Positions 7,814 to 16,717 are shown, counted from the first letter of the stretch. The stretch: DNA of 21,581 bases from ZC4RG29 sp036381475 (GCA_036381475.1 DASVCT010000024.1:1-21581); one strand, 5' to 3'. Numbers and translations are program-made. Notes: generated by a model from the sequence alone, not told the origin.

Positions 7814-8812
7814 TCACGCAATTAGGTCTTCAAGGATACGGGCCGCATGCCCGGGCTCGAGCCTGGGTCCGTATTGCGCCACCACGCGTGACGACGCGAG
7901 CGAAGCCAGCTTCCCCGCTTCGGCATGACTTCGGTTATGGGTAATACCGTAAAGATACGCGCCTGCGAACATATCGCCGGCACCATTGGTGTCCTTAGCC
8001 CTGACCCGATAGGGCTCGATCTCAATGAATGTGTCACCATCGTATATCAACGCGCCATTTGCGCCGAGCGTTACTGCAAAACGCTTTGCCAGCTGTCGCA
8101 GCTTTTCACGGGCTTCGTCGAGCGTGTTGCTGCCCGTGATCGTCAGCGCTTCTTCCTCGTTACAGAACAGCAGGTCTACACTCGCGCCGATCACTTCCTC
8201 GAACTGCTTGCTGAAATAGCGCACCATGTTAGGATCGGATAACGTGAGCGACGTGCGGACATTATGCCGTTCGGCCAAACGTTTGGCCTCTTTCAACGCC
8301 TCGAGACCTTTGGGTGCGGCCACAAGGTATCCCTCCAGGTAGATGTATTCCGATTGCCGGATGGCCTCTTCGTCGAGGTGCTCGGGAGCCAGAAACGAGC
8401 TTATCCCCAGGAAGGTGTTCATCGTGCGGTCGGCGTCCGGTGAAGTCATCACCAGGCACTTCCCGGTAATCCCTTCCGGGCATGTTTCATAGCGCAGCTT
8501 CGTGTCCACTCCGTTGCGCTTGAGATCTTCCAGGAAAAACTTGCCGAGGTTATCCTTCGCGACGAGACATGAGTAATAAGCCGTTCCCCCAAACTGGCTG
8601 ACGGCTATCACCGTGTTTCCTGCCGAGCCGCCACATGCCATTTTGCTTTTCTTCATGTCGATGACACCGGTGAGGTAGTGCTGTCTTTTTTCATCCACCA
8701 GGGTCATGACGCCTTTTTCTATTTCATGGGTCAGGAAGAATGCGTTGTCGACCTCTGTGACTATGTCCACCAGCGCATTGCCGATTCCGTAGACATCGTA
8801 TTTGCGATCCAT
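7814..8812 (-). CDS. PfkB-family kinase, adenosine kinase-like
   Basis: This 332-residue cytoplasmic sugar/nucleoside kinase starts at ATG 8812 (MDRKYDVYGIGNALVDI). The extension to 8857 is unlike the family and was dropped. The PfkB signature 1 region is CGGSAGNTVIAVSQFGG (60-76). The ATP/anion-hole signature DTNGAGDMFAGAYLYG (274-289) contains the catalytic base Asp280. Bacteroidota proteins of this type are usually annotated as adenosine kinase, which phosphorylates adenosine to AMP, but the substrate cannot be proved from sequence. It ends 55 bp before the M16 pair on the same strand. Confidence 0.87.
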   Translation of the reverse strand: MDRKYDVYGIGNALVDIVTEVDNAFFLTHEIEKGVMTLVDEKRQHYLTGVIDMKKSKMACGGSAGNTVIAVSQFGGTAYYSCLVAKDNLGKFFLEDLKRNGVDTKLRYETCPEGITGKCLVMTSPDADRTMNTFLGISSFLAPEHLDEEAIRQSEYIYLEGYLVAAPKGLEALKEAKRLAERHNVRTSLTLSDPNMVRYFSKQFEEVIGASVDLLFCNEEEALTITGSNTLDEAREKLRQLAKRFAVTLGANGALIYDGDTFIEIEPYRVRAKDTNGAGDMFAGAYLYGITHNRSHAEAGKLASLASSRVVAQYGPRLEPGHAARILEDLIA

Positions 8813-8872
8813 AAGCGGTAATTCAAACCACAAGAATAGTGAAAAGATACAAGGCAAAGAAAAACTGCGGCC

Positions 8873-9781
8873 CTACTTCGGCGTGATGCCCAGCGTCATC
8901 TTGTATTTTCCCGGTCGGTTCGGGTAATCGGTTATGAATCCATCCACGCCCAGAGCCTTGAGGCTGAGCATGTCCGATTCGTCGTTGACTGTCCATGGAA
9001 TAACACGGATGCCCCTGCGATGCAGGTAGCGGACCATATCGCGGGTAACAAGTTTGTAATAGGGACTGTACACAGACGGATTGAACCCCAACCGCTCCAG
9101 GTTGGCGGATACTGAGCGCGTGTTTTCCACCAGGGCCGACAGCCGCACATCGGGATACTTTTTATGCCAGTATTGCAGCACCCGGAAATCGAAAGACTGG
9201 ATCACGACGCGCCGCATCGGGAGATACATGTCGAGAAGTTCGTAGACGAGATCAGAAAATTCGTCTGGCGATGGATGATATTTTCCGTCGCCATCCGGTG
9301 AAGTCTTGATCTCGATGTTGTAGTCGACCTCGTAGCGCGATACGCTCCGGATGTGATCCTCAACGGCAGCGATGACGTCGCGCAACAGGGGTTTGCTCAC
9401 GCGCATCGCTTGCTGATCAGGAAATTCGGCATTGCCTTTCGAGCCACAGTCGAAGGCAGCGACCTCCGCATAGGTCATCGAATAGATCTTGTATTCCTTC
9501 TCATGGTTCCGGCTGATCGGGCTTCCATCGGGAGTAAGGCAGATAGCAGCCGACATCCACGGATCGTGCGAGACGACGAGCTGACGATCGCGTGTTACGG
9601 CCAGATCGAGTTCAAGGGTTGTTACGCCGTGGTCGAGGGCCTCAAGAAAAGCCGGGATGGTGTTTTCCGGCTTAAGACCGCGCGCCCCCCGGTGCCCCTG
9701 CACGTCGAATCGCGGAATATACTGTGCATGTCCTGCCGTGATGGCAACGAGGATAAGCAACAAACCGGACAGTCTCACCAT
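8873..9781 (-). CDS. Glycerophosphodiester phosphodiesterase, secreted
   Basis: This 302-residue enzyme hydrolyses glycerophosphodiesters to glycerol 3-phosphate and an alcohol. The ATG at 9781 gives a signal peptide (MVRLSGLLLILVAITAGHAQ), so it is periplasmic or lipid-associated. The GDPD motifs are present: GHRGARGLKPENT (29-41, with His30, Arg31 and Glu39), the metal ligands ELDL (57-60, Glu57 and Asp59) and the catalytic-loop SHDP (71-74, His72). The C-terminal WTVND and GVDGFITDYP strings are also typical. An in-frame reading back to 9985 would run into the divergent DUF4230 gene and lacks a sensible N-terminus. It lies 60 bp upstream of the adenosine kinase-like gene on the same strand. 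Confidence 0.93.
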   Translation of the reverse strand: MVRLSGLLLILVAITAGHAQYIPRFDVQGHRGARGLKPENTIPAFLEALDHGVTTLELDLAVTRDRQLVVSHDPWMSAAICLTPDGSPISRNHEKEYKIYSMTYAEVAAFDCGSKGNAEFPDQQAMRVSKPLLRDVIAAVEDHIRSVSRYEVDYNIEIKTSPDGDGKYHPSPDEFSDLVYELLDMYLPMRRVVIQSFDFRVLQYWHKKYPDVRLSALVENTRSVSANLERLGFNPSVYSPYYKLVTRDMVRYLHRRGIRVIPWTVNDESDMLSLKALGVDGFITDYPNRPGKYKMTLGITPK

Positions 9782-9880
9782 GCACGAATATAGCAGGGCA
9801 ACACGCCACAAATGAAATCCACGGGATAAATGTTGTAGCCACATAAGGATTGTCGGATATTCCGTTATCATCATTACCCT

Positions 9881-10546
9881 ATGTTTAGTAACAGGCGAAT
9901 TCTGCTGGTTATTGTGCTGCTGCTCACCGTATGCCTCGCCGCCTACGTGTTGCTGGTGGTGATACCGCGCCGCGTGGCCGAGCAAAGCTATGATGGCGCG
10001 AGGAAGATTGGCCAGGATTTCCGCGAACTCTTTCAGGCAACGCCGCAGATCACAGTGAACAGTCGGGTTATCGTCGAACGCGAGTCCGCCATCCTGGAAG
10101 TGGCGGCGATCTCACGACAATTCCATCACCGGTATCAGTGGACGAATACGCACTTCGGGAGTACCAAGAAGATAGAGGTATCCGGAACGTTTGAATCCAA
10201 GGCGGGCTTTGACATCAACGAGTCGTTCGCGGTCGATATACAGGATGGCCGGGCGATAATCACCCTGCCGGAACCGCGGATTCTTTCTGTGTCGTTGCTC
10301 GGCGACCTGGAATTTCGCGATGAAAATGGCTATTGGAACTGGGTGGATTCCGATGATCGCACCCAGGCGATTAACGCATTCATGGAGGACGCACGCCAGT
10401 ATGCCCGACGTTCATTGAGCCGGGAGCGCATCAGGCAAACCGTTGCCGAACGTGTTGCCGGGATCGTCGGCAAGCATGTACGAGAGGTCGAAGTACGTGT
10501 GGGAAACGAAACCGTAATACCGTCGGGAATTCCCGATCCGGGTTAG
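9881..10546 (+). CDS. DUF4230 domain-containing membrane-anchored protein
   Basis: This 221-residue protein has one N-terminal transmembrane helix (about 7-28) followed by a soluble domain recognised as DUF4230, whose function is unknown. The conserved-looking region includes ESAILEVAAISRQFHHRYQW, a beta-strand region ending in ITLPEPRILSVSL (about 130-145) and a helical C-terminal part rich in Arg and Glu. The domain should face the periplasm. It is transcribed divergently from the phosphodiesterase (99-bp gap) and converges on the LytTR gene with only 9 bp between stop codons. No clear promoter was found in the gap. Confidence 0.8.
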   Translation: MFSNRRILLVIVLLLTVCLAAYVLLVVIPRRVAEQSYDGARKIGQDFRELFQATPQITVNSRVIVERESAILEVAAISRQFHHRYQWTNTHFGSTKKIEVSGTFESKAGFDINESFAVDIQDGRAIITLPEPRILSVSLLGDLEFRDENGYWNWVDSDDRTQAINAFMEDARQYARRSLSRERIRQTVAERVAGIVGKHVREVEVRVGNETVIPSGIPDPG

Positions 10547-10555
10547 CAGGCGCGG

Positions 10556-11299
10556 CTATACAACTTTCTTGCGGATCAGTTTCGCGTAAGTACGGCTAAC
10601 GGGAAAACTCTTTCCATTCTGCATTTTCACGACCATGCCGCCGTTGAAGTGCTTCTCGATTTCCTTGAGGAAATTCAGGTTAATAATCGTACTGCGATGT
10701 ACGCGGATGAAAATCTCCGGGTTAAGGATCTCCTCCAGCTTGCCGATACCGGACGAACTGACGAACTGGTCGTTCTTCGTCGTGAGGATCGTGTAGTCGC
10801 CGGAGGCCTCCAGGTAAACGATTTCATCGACCGGGAGATTAAGCAGCTTCTCCGATTTCTGAACGAAGATGTGGGAATCGTAGTTGGTCTTGTTTTCCGT
10901 TTTCAGGTTGCGCAGCAATTCGCCCACATTGTTTTGCTCCATCTTCATTCGGGTGATGGCGCGCTCCACAGCCTGCCGGAACCGCTCCTGGTCCAGTGGC
11001 TTCAGTATGTAGTCGACTGCATTCTTTTCGAAAGCCTTTATAGCGTACTGGTCGTATGCCGTACAAAAGATGACGAAGGGATCGTGGACGATCTCGTCGA
11101 GGACATCAAAACCCGTCATACCGGGCATTTGTACGTCGAGGAATACGAGGTCCGGCTTTAGTTTGTCGATTTTCTCCACGGCTTCCTTGCCCTTGGAGCA
11201 TTCACCCACGACCTGGATGTCCGGTAACTGCTGGAGGTATTCCAGCAAGAGGTCGCGTGCCAATTTTTCGTCATCGACTACTACGCAGGTGATGTTCAT
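10556..11299 (-). CDS. LytTR family response regulator
   Basis: This 247-residue DNA-binding response regulator has a receiver domain (about 1-120) with acidic residues Asp9/Asp10, the phosphoacceptor Asp55 in LVFLDVQMPG, Thr80 and Lys100 (ILKPLD). A LytTR DNA-binding domain occupies about 147-247 (HIFVQKSEKLLNLPVDEIVYLEASGDYT; IRVHRSTIINLNFL). Its ATG overlaps the kinase stop codon by 4 bp (ATGA), so the two are translationally coupled partners. Its target genes are unknown. The divergent secreted protein at 12557 is an obvious candidate. Confidence 0.95.
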   Translation of the reverse strand: MNITCVVVDDEKLARDLLLEYLQQLPDIQVVGECSKGKEAVEKIDKLKPDLVFLDVQMPGMTGFDVLDEIVHDPFVIFCTAYDQYAIKAFEKNAVDYILKPLDQERFRQAVERAITRMKMEQNNVGELLRNLKTENKTNYDSHIFVQKSEKLLNLPVDEIVYLEASGDYTILTTKNDQFVSSSGIGKLEEILNPEIFIRVHRSTIINLNFLKEIEKHFNGGMVVKMQNGKSFPVSRTYAKLIRKKVV

Positions 11300-12444
11300 A
11301 CGGCTTTCTTGTTTATTTCGTCAATATGGACAGTTTGATGCAATTCTTCATTATAAGGAATAAAAAAACTCACGGAATACCCCCATTCGTTCGAACGAAT
11401 GCGAAGCCCGGACCCGGGTCCGAAAATGTTCTTGAGCCGTTCATCCGTGTTCTTAAGCCCGACGCCGCTCGAGCTCCCGTCCATAACCTTCGTCGCATTG
11501 GATCCCAGGCCGTCGTCCTTGACTTCAAAAAATATCATGCTGTTGATGCGCTTTACGGTAAGCATGATCGTGCCGCCCTCCTCCTTGGGAGCTATTCCGT
11601 ACTTGACCGAATTCTCCACCAGGGGTTGGAGGATCATCGGCGGAATGTGCACGTTCAGACAGGAGAAATCGACCTGTTTTATGAATTTAAGTCTGTCGCT
11701 GAAACGGACCTGCTGAATGCGGATATAGTTGTCTATGAAATCCAGTTCGTGGATCAACTTCACCATCTGATCGCCGTGCGAGTCGAGCGCGTATCGGAAT
11801 ATGTCCGACAGCTGGGTGATGACCTTCCGCGCCTGCTCCTTGCTTGATCCTATGAGCGTGTTGATGGAGTTCAGCGTATTGAACAGAAAGTGAGGATTGA
11901 TCTGCGACTTCAGGAGGGAGATCTGCATTTCGCGATTCTTCACGGTAAGCTCGCCCTTCTCCTGGGTCTGGTTCTGGAGTCTCTGGAAGTATCGGATGAC
12001 ATAATATACCCCGACCGTTATGATGTACTGGTCGTGGAAGTGCAGCCCCTTCCATTTGAGGAGACTCAACAAGTGATCTTTCCAGTTATCGAGGTGCACA
12101 TAGCCCTCCACATAGTCCTCCCGGTAGTACGAGAACGTACCCATGATCAGGAAGTGCAACATCACGCCGATAACGTGCCCCGCCACCTGGATGGGTACGC
12201 TGAACTTGAAGAGCCAGTTTGCGTACAACAGGTTGCAAACAATGAGAATGCAGAGCATCTCATAGAGGGAAAGCGCGTTCCAGAAGATGTATGTTCGGGG
12301 GTTCTCGAATTTGTATTCCAGGAAGGTTCCTACCGCGAAGTTAATGGCATACCAGAGGCAGAGGATAAAGTATGCCCGTTTCCATACCCTCGGTATATTA
12401 TCTAAAAAATTCACTCCGGTAAATTGAGCAATAAAGTTACGCAT
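11296..12444 (-). CDS. LytS/YehU-type sensor histidine kinase
   Basis: This 382-residue membrane kinase has about four N-terminal transmembrane helices (within residues 20-155) and then a His_kinase (PF06580-type) domain. The phospho-accepting histidine is His185 in QINPHFLFNTLN. The HATPase region shows the N-box (QPLVENSVKYG, around Asn278), the DDGLGS block (310-315) and GVGLKNTDERL (327 on). The ATG at 12444 was chosen over the GTG at 12459 because no other support for the longer form is visible. It has no large extracellular sensor domain, so the signal is probably sensed in or near the membrane. The promoter region is shared with the divergent gene. Confidence 0.94.
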   Translation of the reverse strand: MRNFIAQFTGVNFLDNIPRVWKRAYFILCLWYAINFAVGTFLEYKFENPRTYIFWNALSLYEMLCILIVCNLLYANWLFKFSVPIQVAGHVIGVMLHFLIMGTFSYYREDYVEGYVHLDNWKDHLLSLLKWKGLHFHDQYIITVGVYYVIRYFQRLQNQTQEKGELTVKNREMQISLLKSQINPHFLFNTLNSINTLIGSSKEQARKVITQLSDIFRYALDSHGDQMVKLIHELDFIDNYIRIQQVRFSDRLKFIKQVDFSCLNVHIPPMILQPLVENSVKYGIAPKEEGGTIMLTVKRINSMIFFEVKDDGLGSNATKVMDGSSSGVGLKNTDERLKNIFGPGSGLRIRSNEWGYSVSFFIPYNEELHQTVHIDEINKKAV

Positions 12445-12481
12445 AGAAAACCAAAACACGAATAATTCGTCGTTTCAGCGA

Positions 12482-12523
12482 TAAATTTGCAAAATAGGGT
12501 ATTATCATACGTCCCTTTGCAAA
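12482..12523. promoter_or_regulatory. Divergent control region with two TTTGCAAA palindromes
   Basis: The 112-bp gap between the divergent kinase and carboxypeptidase-like genes holds two copies of the 8-bp palindrome TTTGCAAA, at 12486-12493 and 12516-12523, exactly 30 bp (about three helical turns) apart. A -7-like TAAATTTG (12482-12489, plus strand) overlaps the first copy. It has no good -33 partner but would start transcription about 60 bp before the plus gene. Promoter and operator roles are inference. Confidence 0.4.
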
Positions 12524-12556
12524 CCATCCCCGCAATGGAGAATTTTGCGTTTCGCC

Positions 12557-13780
12557 ATGACTCCTATGAGGTTTTTTTTGGTAGCCGGGTTGCTTTCCCT
12601 ATCCGCCTCTGGGTTGGCCCAAACCATCACCATCTCGGGGTTGGCCCGGGACCGATCCACCCATGAACCGTTGCCTTTTGCCTCCGTCAGCATTCTCGGT
12701 AAATCAATCGCAACGGTAACAAACCTGAACGGTGAATTCGACTTTCACCTGCCCGCGGAGTATCGCAATGAGATCCTCGTTATAAGCATGTTGGGATACG
12801 CCAACTTCGAGGCGCCGGTTTGGTCGGCCATGTCCACCAGCGGCCAACCTCAAATCTTCGAACTGGATAAGTCGCCAACATTGCTTGAAGAAGTAGTAGT
12901 AGCCGACACGCTCTCCGGAGGTGACATCCTTCGCATCGCCCTGTCCCGCATTGATGAAAACTACCCGATGAAACCATTCCTGCTTGACGGTTTCTATCGC
13001 GACGCAAAGAAGGTAGGGGGAACGTACATCTCGCTGCTCGAAGCAGCAGTGCGGATTTACGACGAAGACTATCGCGAACCCCGCAACCGCTTTCGACTTC
13101 GTGAGCGCGTGAAGTTGATCGAAGTACGGCAAAGCCTCGGGTATGAAAATAAGTTCACGCAATATTTCGATCAGGATAACCTCCTGGAAGACCTTCTCCT
13201 TCACAACAACATACGGTACCGGCAGTTCAAGAACGATGATGCGTTTCTAAAATCTGTAAAGAGGGACAAGGACACCTACTACAACGGACATCCTATCTTT
13301 GTCGTCACCTATAAAGGTGACTTTGGCTTGAAGGTATTTATCGACAAGGGCAACTACGCGATCATCCACCTGGAATCCGAAATTGGTCCGACGGGCGAAG
13401 TCGTTAGCCGCAGGAAGGGCATGTACAGCACCTTCGACGGACTCAAGAAGGCGATCGACTTCAAACAGTATCAGGGGAAAATGTATGTGAACTACATGAC
13501 CGTGACATCCATGATCAACTGGTACGACAGCCGCACGGATGAATTGAATTTTGAAACCGAACTCTACCAGGAACTGCTCATCAACAAGGTCACCCCTGAC
13601 ACCAGGGAGCGGATCGCCTCCACGGAAAAGATGAAAAATTACGGGCTTCAGTATCAGGACCGGCCCTATAACAAGGAATTCTGGGACAATTACAATGTCA
13701 TTAAGGAAACGCCCCTGGACCGGAAGATACTGGCCGACCTCGAAAAACAGATACCCCTGGAGCAGCAATTTGAAAATTAA
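12557..13780 (+). CDS. Secreted carboxypeptidase-like regulatory domain protein
   Basis: This protein of about 407 residues has a signal peptide ending near GLAQ. ATG 12557 was chosen; ATG 12566 gives an equally good signal peptide, and the TTG at 12545 is less likely. The first 80 or so mature residues form a carboxypeptidase-regulatory-like beta-sandwich (ISGLARDRSTHEPLPFASVSI through VTNLNGEFDFHLP), the fold found at the start of many Bacteroidota surface and TonB-linked proteins. The remaining 300 residues contain no TonB-dependent barrel or catalytic motif that I recognise. It diverges from the LytS/LytTR operon and is followed 50 bp later by a regulator gene on the same strand. Confidence 0.82.
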   Translation: MTPMRFFLVAGLLSLSASGLAQTITISGLARDRSTHEPLPFASVSILGKSIATVTNLNGEFDFHLPAEYRNEILVISMLGYANFEAPVWSAMSTSGQPQIFELDKSPTLLEEVVVADTLSGGDILRIALSRIDENYPMKPFLLDGFYRDAKKVGGTYISLLEAAVRIYDEDYREPRNRFRLRERVKLIEVRQSLGYENKFTQYFDQDNLLEDLLLHNNIRYRQFKNDDAFLKSVKRDKDTYYNGHPIFVVTYKGDFGLKVFIDKGNYAIIHLESEIGPTGEVVSRRKGMYSTFDGLKKAIDFKQYQGKMYVNYMTVTSMINWYDSRTDELNFETELYQELLINKVTPDTRERIASTEKMKNYGLQYQDRPYNKEFWDNYNVIKETPLDRKILADLEKQIPLEQQFEN

Positions 13781-13830
13781 TTTCGGAATTAGTGTTACAT
13801 TAGGTGTCCGAGCCCCCACTTCCCCCGGCC

Positions 13831-14820
13831 ATGGACAGCAACATTCAATCCCTCTTTCTGGAGACCGTCCGGTCCAGGGTGCCCCCTAACATTTCATTTG
13901 CCGACGACCTGTCCGAAGTCCTTCGCATATCCCGCGACAGCGCCTACCGGAGGATCCGTGGCGAAACCGTCCTGACCCTCGATGAGGTAAAACTGCTCTG
14001 TAACCATTACCAGATTTCTCTCGACGCATTGCTTGCGCCGACGTCAAACACGGTTACGTTTCACCACCGCCTTATCGGTCATGACAATTTCACTTTTGAC
14101 AACTGGCTGCGTTCCATCCTCGACAATCTGGACACGCTGCAATCGTTCACGCAGCGTGAATTGATATACCAGGCCAAAGACCTTCCCATATTCCAGTACT
14201 TCAACTATACCGAACTCGCCGCTTTCAAGATCTTCTTCTGGAACAAGAGCGTCCTCACGCGCGATTACCTCGATGACAAATTCCGCCCTGAAGTCGTACA
14301 GCGGGAGCGCTTGTCGGTAGCCAAACGTATTTACCAACGTTACAGCGTGTTGCCGTCAACGGAGATCTGGTGTGAAGAGACCGCGAACATCACGCTACGC
14401 CAGATCGAATTCCATTACGAGTGCGGGTTCTTCGAAGACATCCGGATGGTAGCTACCATCCTCGACCAGTTCACGGAAATGCTGCGGATGACAAGAGCCT
14501 GGGCGGCTACCGGTTGCAAGGGCGAGGACGGGCCCCAATACAATCTCTACCGTAATGATATTCTCATTCCCGACACGGCCATCCTCTTCGCCACAGGCGA
14601 TAAGAAAATAGCCTACATCACGGTGAACACCATGGACCTGCTCACCACTTCCAACGAAGTCTTTTGCGCGCAGTTCGAAAAGTATCTGCGCAACCTTTTG
14701 AAGAGCGCCGTTCTGATCAGCACCACCGGCGAAAAAGAAAGAGTGAAATTCTTTAACTACATGGAGTCAAAGGTCATGGCCCTGCGCCAACGGCTGATGC
14801 CAACGCACCCTGTGTCCTGA
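13831..14820 (+). CDS. Helix-turn-helix transcriptional regulator (unassigned family)
   Basis: This 329-residue protein starts at ATG 13831 (an upstream GTG at 13804 adds a proline-rich, unlikely N-terminus). Residues about 20-70 look like a XRE/BetR-type helix-turn-helix: ADDLSEVLRISRDSAYRRIRGETVLTLDEVKLLCNHYQISLDALL. The rest is a mostly helical region of about 250 residues with aromatic-rich stretches and no domain I can name. It may bind a ligand or partner. It lies 50 bp after the secreted carboxypeptidase-like gene and could be co-transcribed. Its stop codon is 1 bp from that of the convergent aminotransferase gene. Confidence 0.75.
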   Translation: MDSNIQSLFLETVRSRVPPNISFADDLSEVLRISRDSAYRRIRGETVLTLDEVKLLCNHYQISLDALLAPTSNTVTFHHRLIGHDNFTFDNWLRSILDNLDTLQSFTQRELIYQAKDLPIFQYFNYTELAAFKIFFWNKSVLTRDYLDDKFRPEVVQRERLSVAKRIYQRYSVLPSTEIWCEETANITLRQIEFHYECGFFEDIRMVATILDQFTEMLRMTRAWAATGCKGEDGPQYNLYRNDILIPDTAILFATGDKKIAYITVNTMDLLTTSNEVFCAQFEKYLRNLLKSAVLISTTGEKERVKFFNYMESKVMALRQRLMPTHPVS

Positions 14821-14821
14821 A

Positions 14822-16018
14822 CTACTTCAGTTTTTCGAGCGTCTTCCGGATGCTGGCAATGGCATCGCGTATCTCCTGCTCGGATGCCGCATAGGACAGC
14901 CGTATACAGTTGTCGTCGCCGAAGGCCGAGCCGGAAACGAGCGATACATGGGCATGTTCCAGCATGTACATGCAGAAGTCATCCGCATTGCGGATCACGG
15001 TCGTGCCGTCGCCCTTTCCAAACCAGGCGCTGACGTCAGGAAAGAAATAGAAAGCGCCCTGAGGGTTGTTCGTCTTGATACCCGGAATTTCGCTTAACAG
15101 GGAATACACAATGTCGCGCCGCTTCCTGTACTCGGCAACCATTTGTTGTGTCGGTTCCTGCGTACCAATCAGGGCGGCGAGGGCAGCGCGCTGCGCTATC
15201 GAACAATTGGCCGAAGTGATCTGTCCCTGAACCTTGTTGCATCCCTTCACAATCCACGTGGGCGCACAGATGTAACCCACTCTCCATCCGGTCATGGCAT
15301 ATCCCTTGGCAAAGCCGTTGACCGTGATGGTACGGTCGAACATACCAGGCAAGGATGCGATGCTGACCTGCTCGCCGATGAAGTTGATGTGCTCATAGAT
15401 TTCATCGGCGATCACGAGAAGGTCCGGATGCTTCAGCACGACGTCCGCGATTTGTTGGAGCTCCTGTTTGGAAAATACCGAACCGGTGGGATTACACGGC
15501 GATGAAAAGATCATCGCACGCGTCCGCGGCGTTATCGCCTGTTCCACCTGTTCAGCGGTCACCTTGAAATCGTTCTCGAGGGTGCCGCGCACATAGACGG
15601 GGACGCCCTCTGCCAACCGCACTGCCGCATCATAGCTCACCCAATAGGGTGAAAAGACGATCACCTCATCGCCAGGGTTGAGCAGCGCCAGCATGGCGTT
15701 GGCGATAGACTGCTTCGCACCGTTGGAGACGAGGACGTTTTCCGCCTTGTACGGAACGCCATTTTCTTTCTGGTATTTGGCTGCGATCGCCTCGCGCAGG
15801 TCCTGGTATCCCGGAACCGGCGGATAGGCAAAATATTTTCCTTCGTCGATGGCTGCCTTGGCTGCTTCGCAGATATGCTTTGGTGTCTTAAAATCGGGTT
15901 CCCCAAGGCTCAGTCCGATGACCTGGATTCCCCGCGCCCTGAATTCACGGGCTTTCTGTGCCATGGCCAGCGTGGCCGATTCCTGGATGGCCTCAATGCG
16001 GTTGGAAAGGTGGTTCAT
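14822..16018 (-). CDS. Aspartate-type aminotransferase, class I/II (PLP-dependent)
   Basis: This 398-residue cytoplasmic aminotransferase transfers an amino group, probably between aspartate or another amino acid and 2-oxoglutarate. ATG 16018 gives the family-typical N-terminus MNHLSNRIEAIQESATLAMA. The PLP-binding lysine is Lys238 in NGFAKGYAMTGWRVGY. Other fold-type I landmarks are GEPDF (39-43), NPTG (Asn176), ADEIY (Asp205, Tyr208) and the substrate-carboxylate arginine in CIRLSYA near the C-terminus. It follows recR by 90 bp on the same strand. The exact substrate is not determinable. Confidence 0.93.
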   Translation of the reverse strand: MNHLSNRIEAIQESATLAMAQKAREFRARGIQVIGLSLGEPDFKTPKHICEAAKAAIDEGKYFAYPPVPGYQDLREAIAAKYQKENGVPYKAENVLVSNGAKQSIANAMLALLNPGDEVIVFSPYWVSYDAAVRLAEGVPVYVRGTLENDFKVTAEQVEQAITPRTRAMIFSSPCNPTGSVFSKQELQQIADVVLKHPDLLVIADEIYEHINFIGEQVSIASLPGMFDRTITVNGFAKGYAMTGWRVGYICAPTWIVKGCNKVQGQITSANCSIAQRAALAALIGTQEPTQQMVAEYRKRRDIVYSLLSEIPGIKTNNPQGAFYFFPDVSAWFGKGDGTTVIRNADDFCMYMLEHAHVSLVSGSAFGDDNCIRLSYAASEQEIRDAIASIRKTLEKLK

Positions 16019-16108
16019 TTGATCTGTTGAAAAAGAAGCGTGCAAAGAAAGGAATTAAAATCCGAACATGGAAGGAAAGAGACGGCGTGAGCGGGACGGC
16101 AAGTGCAC

Positions 16109-16717
16109 CTAAGTGAACTGAGTCCGCGAAAGGATGCTTCGCCCCAGTGTGATTTCGTCAGCGTACTCGAGATCGCCACCCACAGGTACTCCGCGCGCAA
16201 TCACACTCACCCGGACGGACGTGGGCTGTATGCGCTTGTGAACATAAAACGCTGTGGTATCGCCTTCGAGCGTTGGGCTGAGCGCGAGGATGACCTCGCT
16301 GACGGACGATTGGCTGGAGTGAATCCTGGCAACGAGGGATTCGATGTTGAGATCGCCGGGGCCGATTCCGTTTACAGGAGAGATCACGCCACCGAGCACG
16401 TGATACAATCCATTGTACTGTGCCGTGTTTTCAATCGCCATGACATCGCGAACGTCTTCCACGACGCAGATCACGTTTCGGTCTCGTTTCGCACCCCGGC
16501 ATATCGCGCACTCTTCTTCGTCGGAAATGTTGTGACATGTCCTGCAGAAGCGAATCTGGGTGCGGAGACGGTTAAGTGCCTCCGTGAGTTGCAACGTCTG
16601 TTCCTCCTTTTCCCGCACCAGGTGTAGGACCAGGCGCAAAGCGGTCTTCTTGCCGATGCCAGGCAGTCGGGCAATCTGATTGACCGCTTCTTCAATCAAC
16701 CTTGAGGAAAAGTCCAC
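16109..16717 (-). CDS. recR: Recombination protein RecR
   Basis: RecR works with RecF and RecO to load RecA at single-stranded gaps. The 202-residue length is standard. The domains in order are a helix-hairpin-helix (about 5-30, ARLPGIGKKTALRLVLHL), a C4 zinc finger (Cys58, Cys61, Cys70, Cys73) and a Toprim domain (about 80-175) with VVEDVRD. The start is a GTG at 16717: the reading frame upstream hits a stop within a few codons, and the family begins with MxFSSRLIEEAV. It lies 33 bp after clpS on the same strand. Confidence 0.96.
   Translation of the reverse strand: MDFSSRLIEEAVNQIARLPGIGKKTALRLVLHLVREKEEQTLQLTEALNRLRTQIRFCRTCHNISDEEECAICRGAKRDRNVICVVEDVRDVMAIENTAQYNGLYHVLGGVISPVNGIGPGDLNIESLVARIHSSQSSVSEVILALSPTLEGDTTAFYVHKRIQPTSVRVSVIARGVPVGGDLEYADEITLGRSILSRTQFT

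Noticed and set aside
8813..8872. Promoter-like TATCTTTT and TATTCTTG before the adenosine kinase-like gene
   Set aside because: Each has a mismatch in the -7 box and no TTTG at 19-20 nt, so no promoter was called.
9782..9880. Divergent promoters between the phosphodiesterase and DUF4230 genes
   Set aside because: Only mismatched boxes with wrong spacing were seen (for example TATATTCG with a 16-nt spacer, almost touching the ATG).
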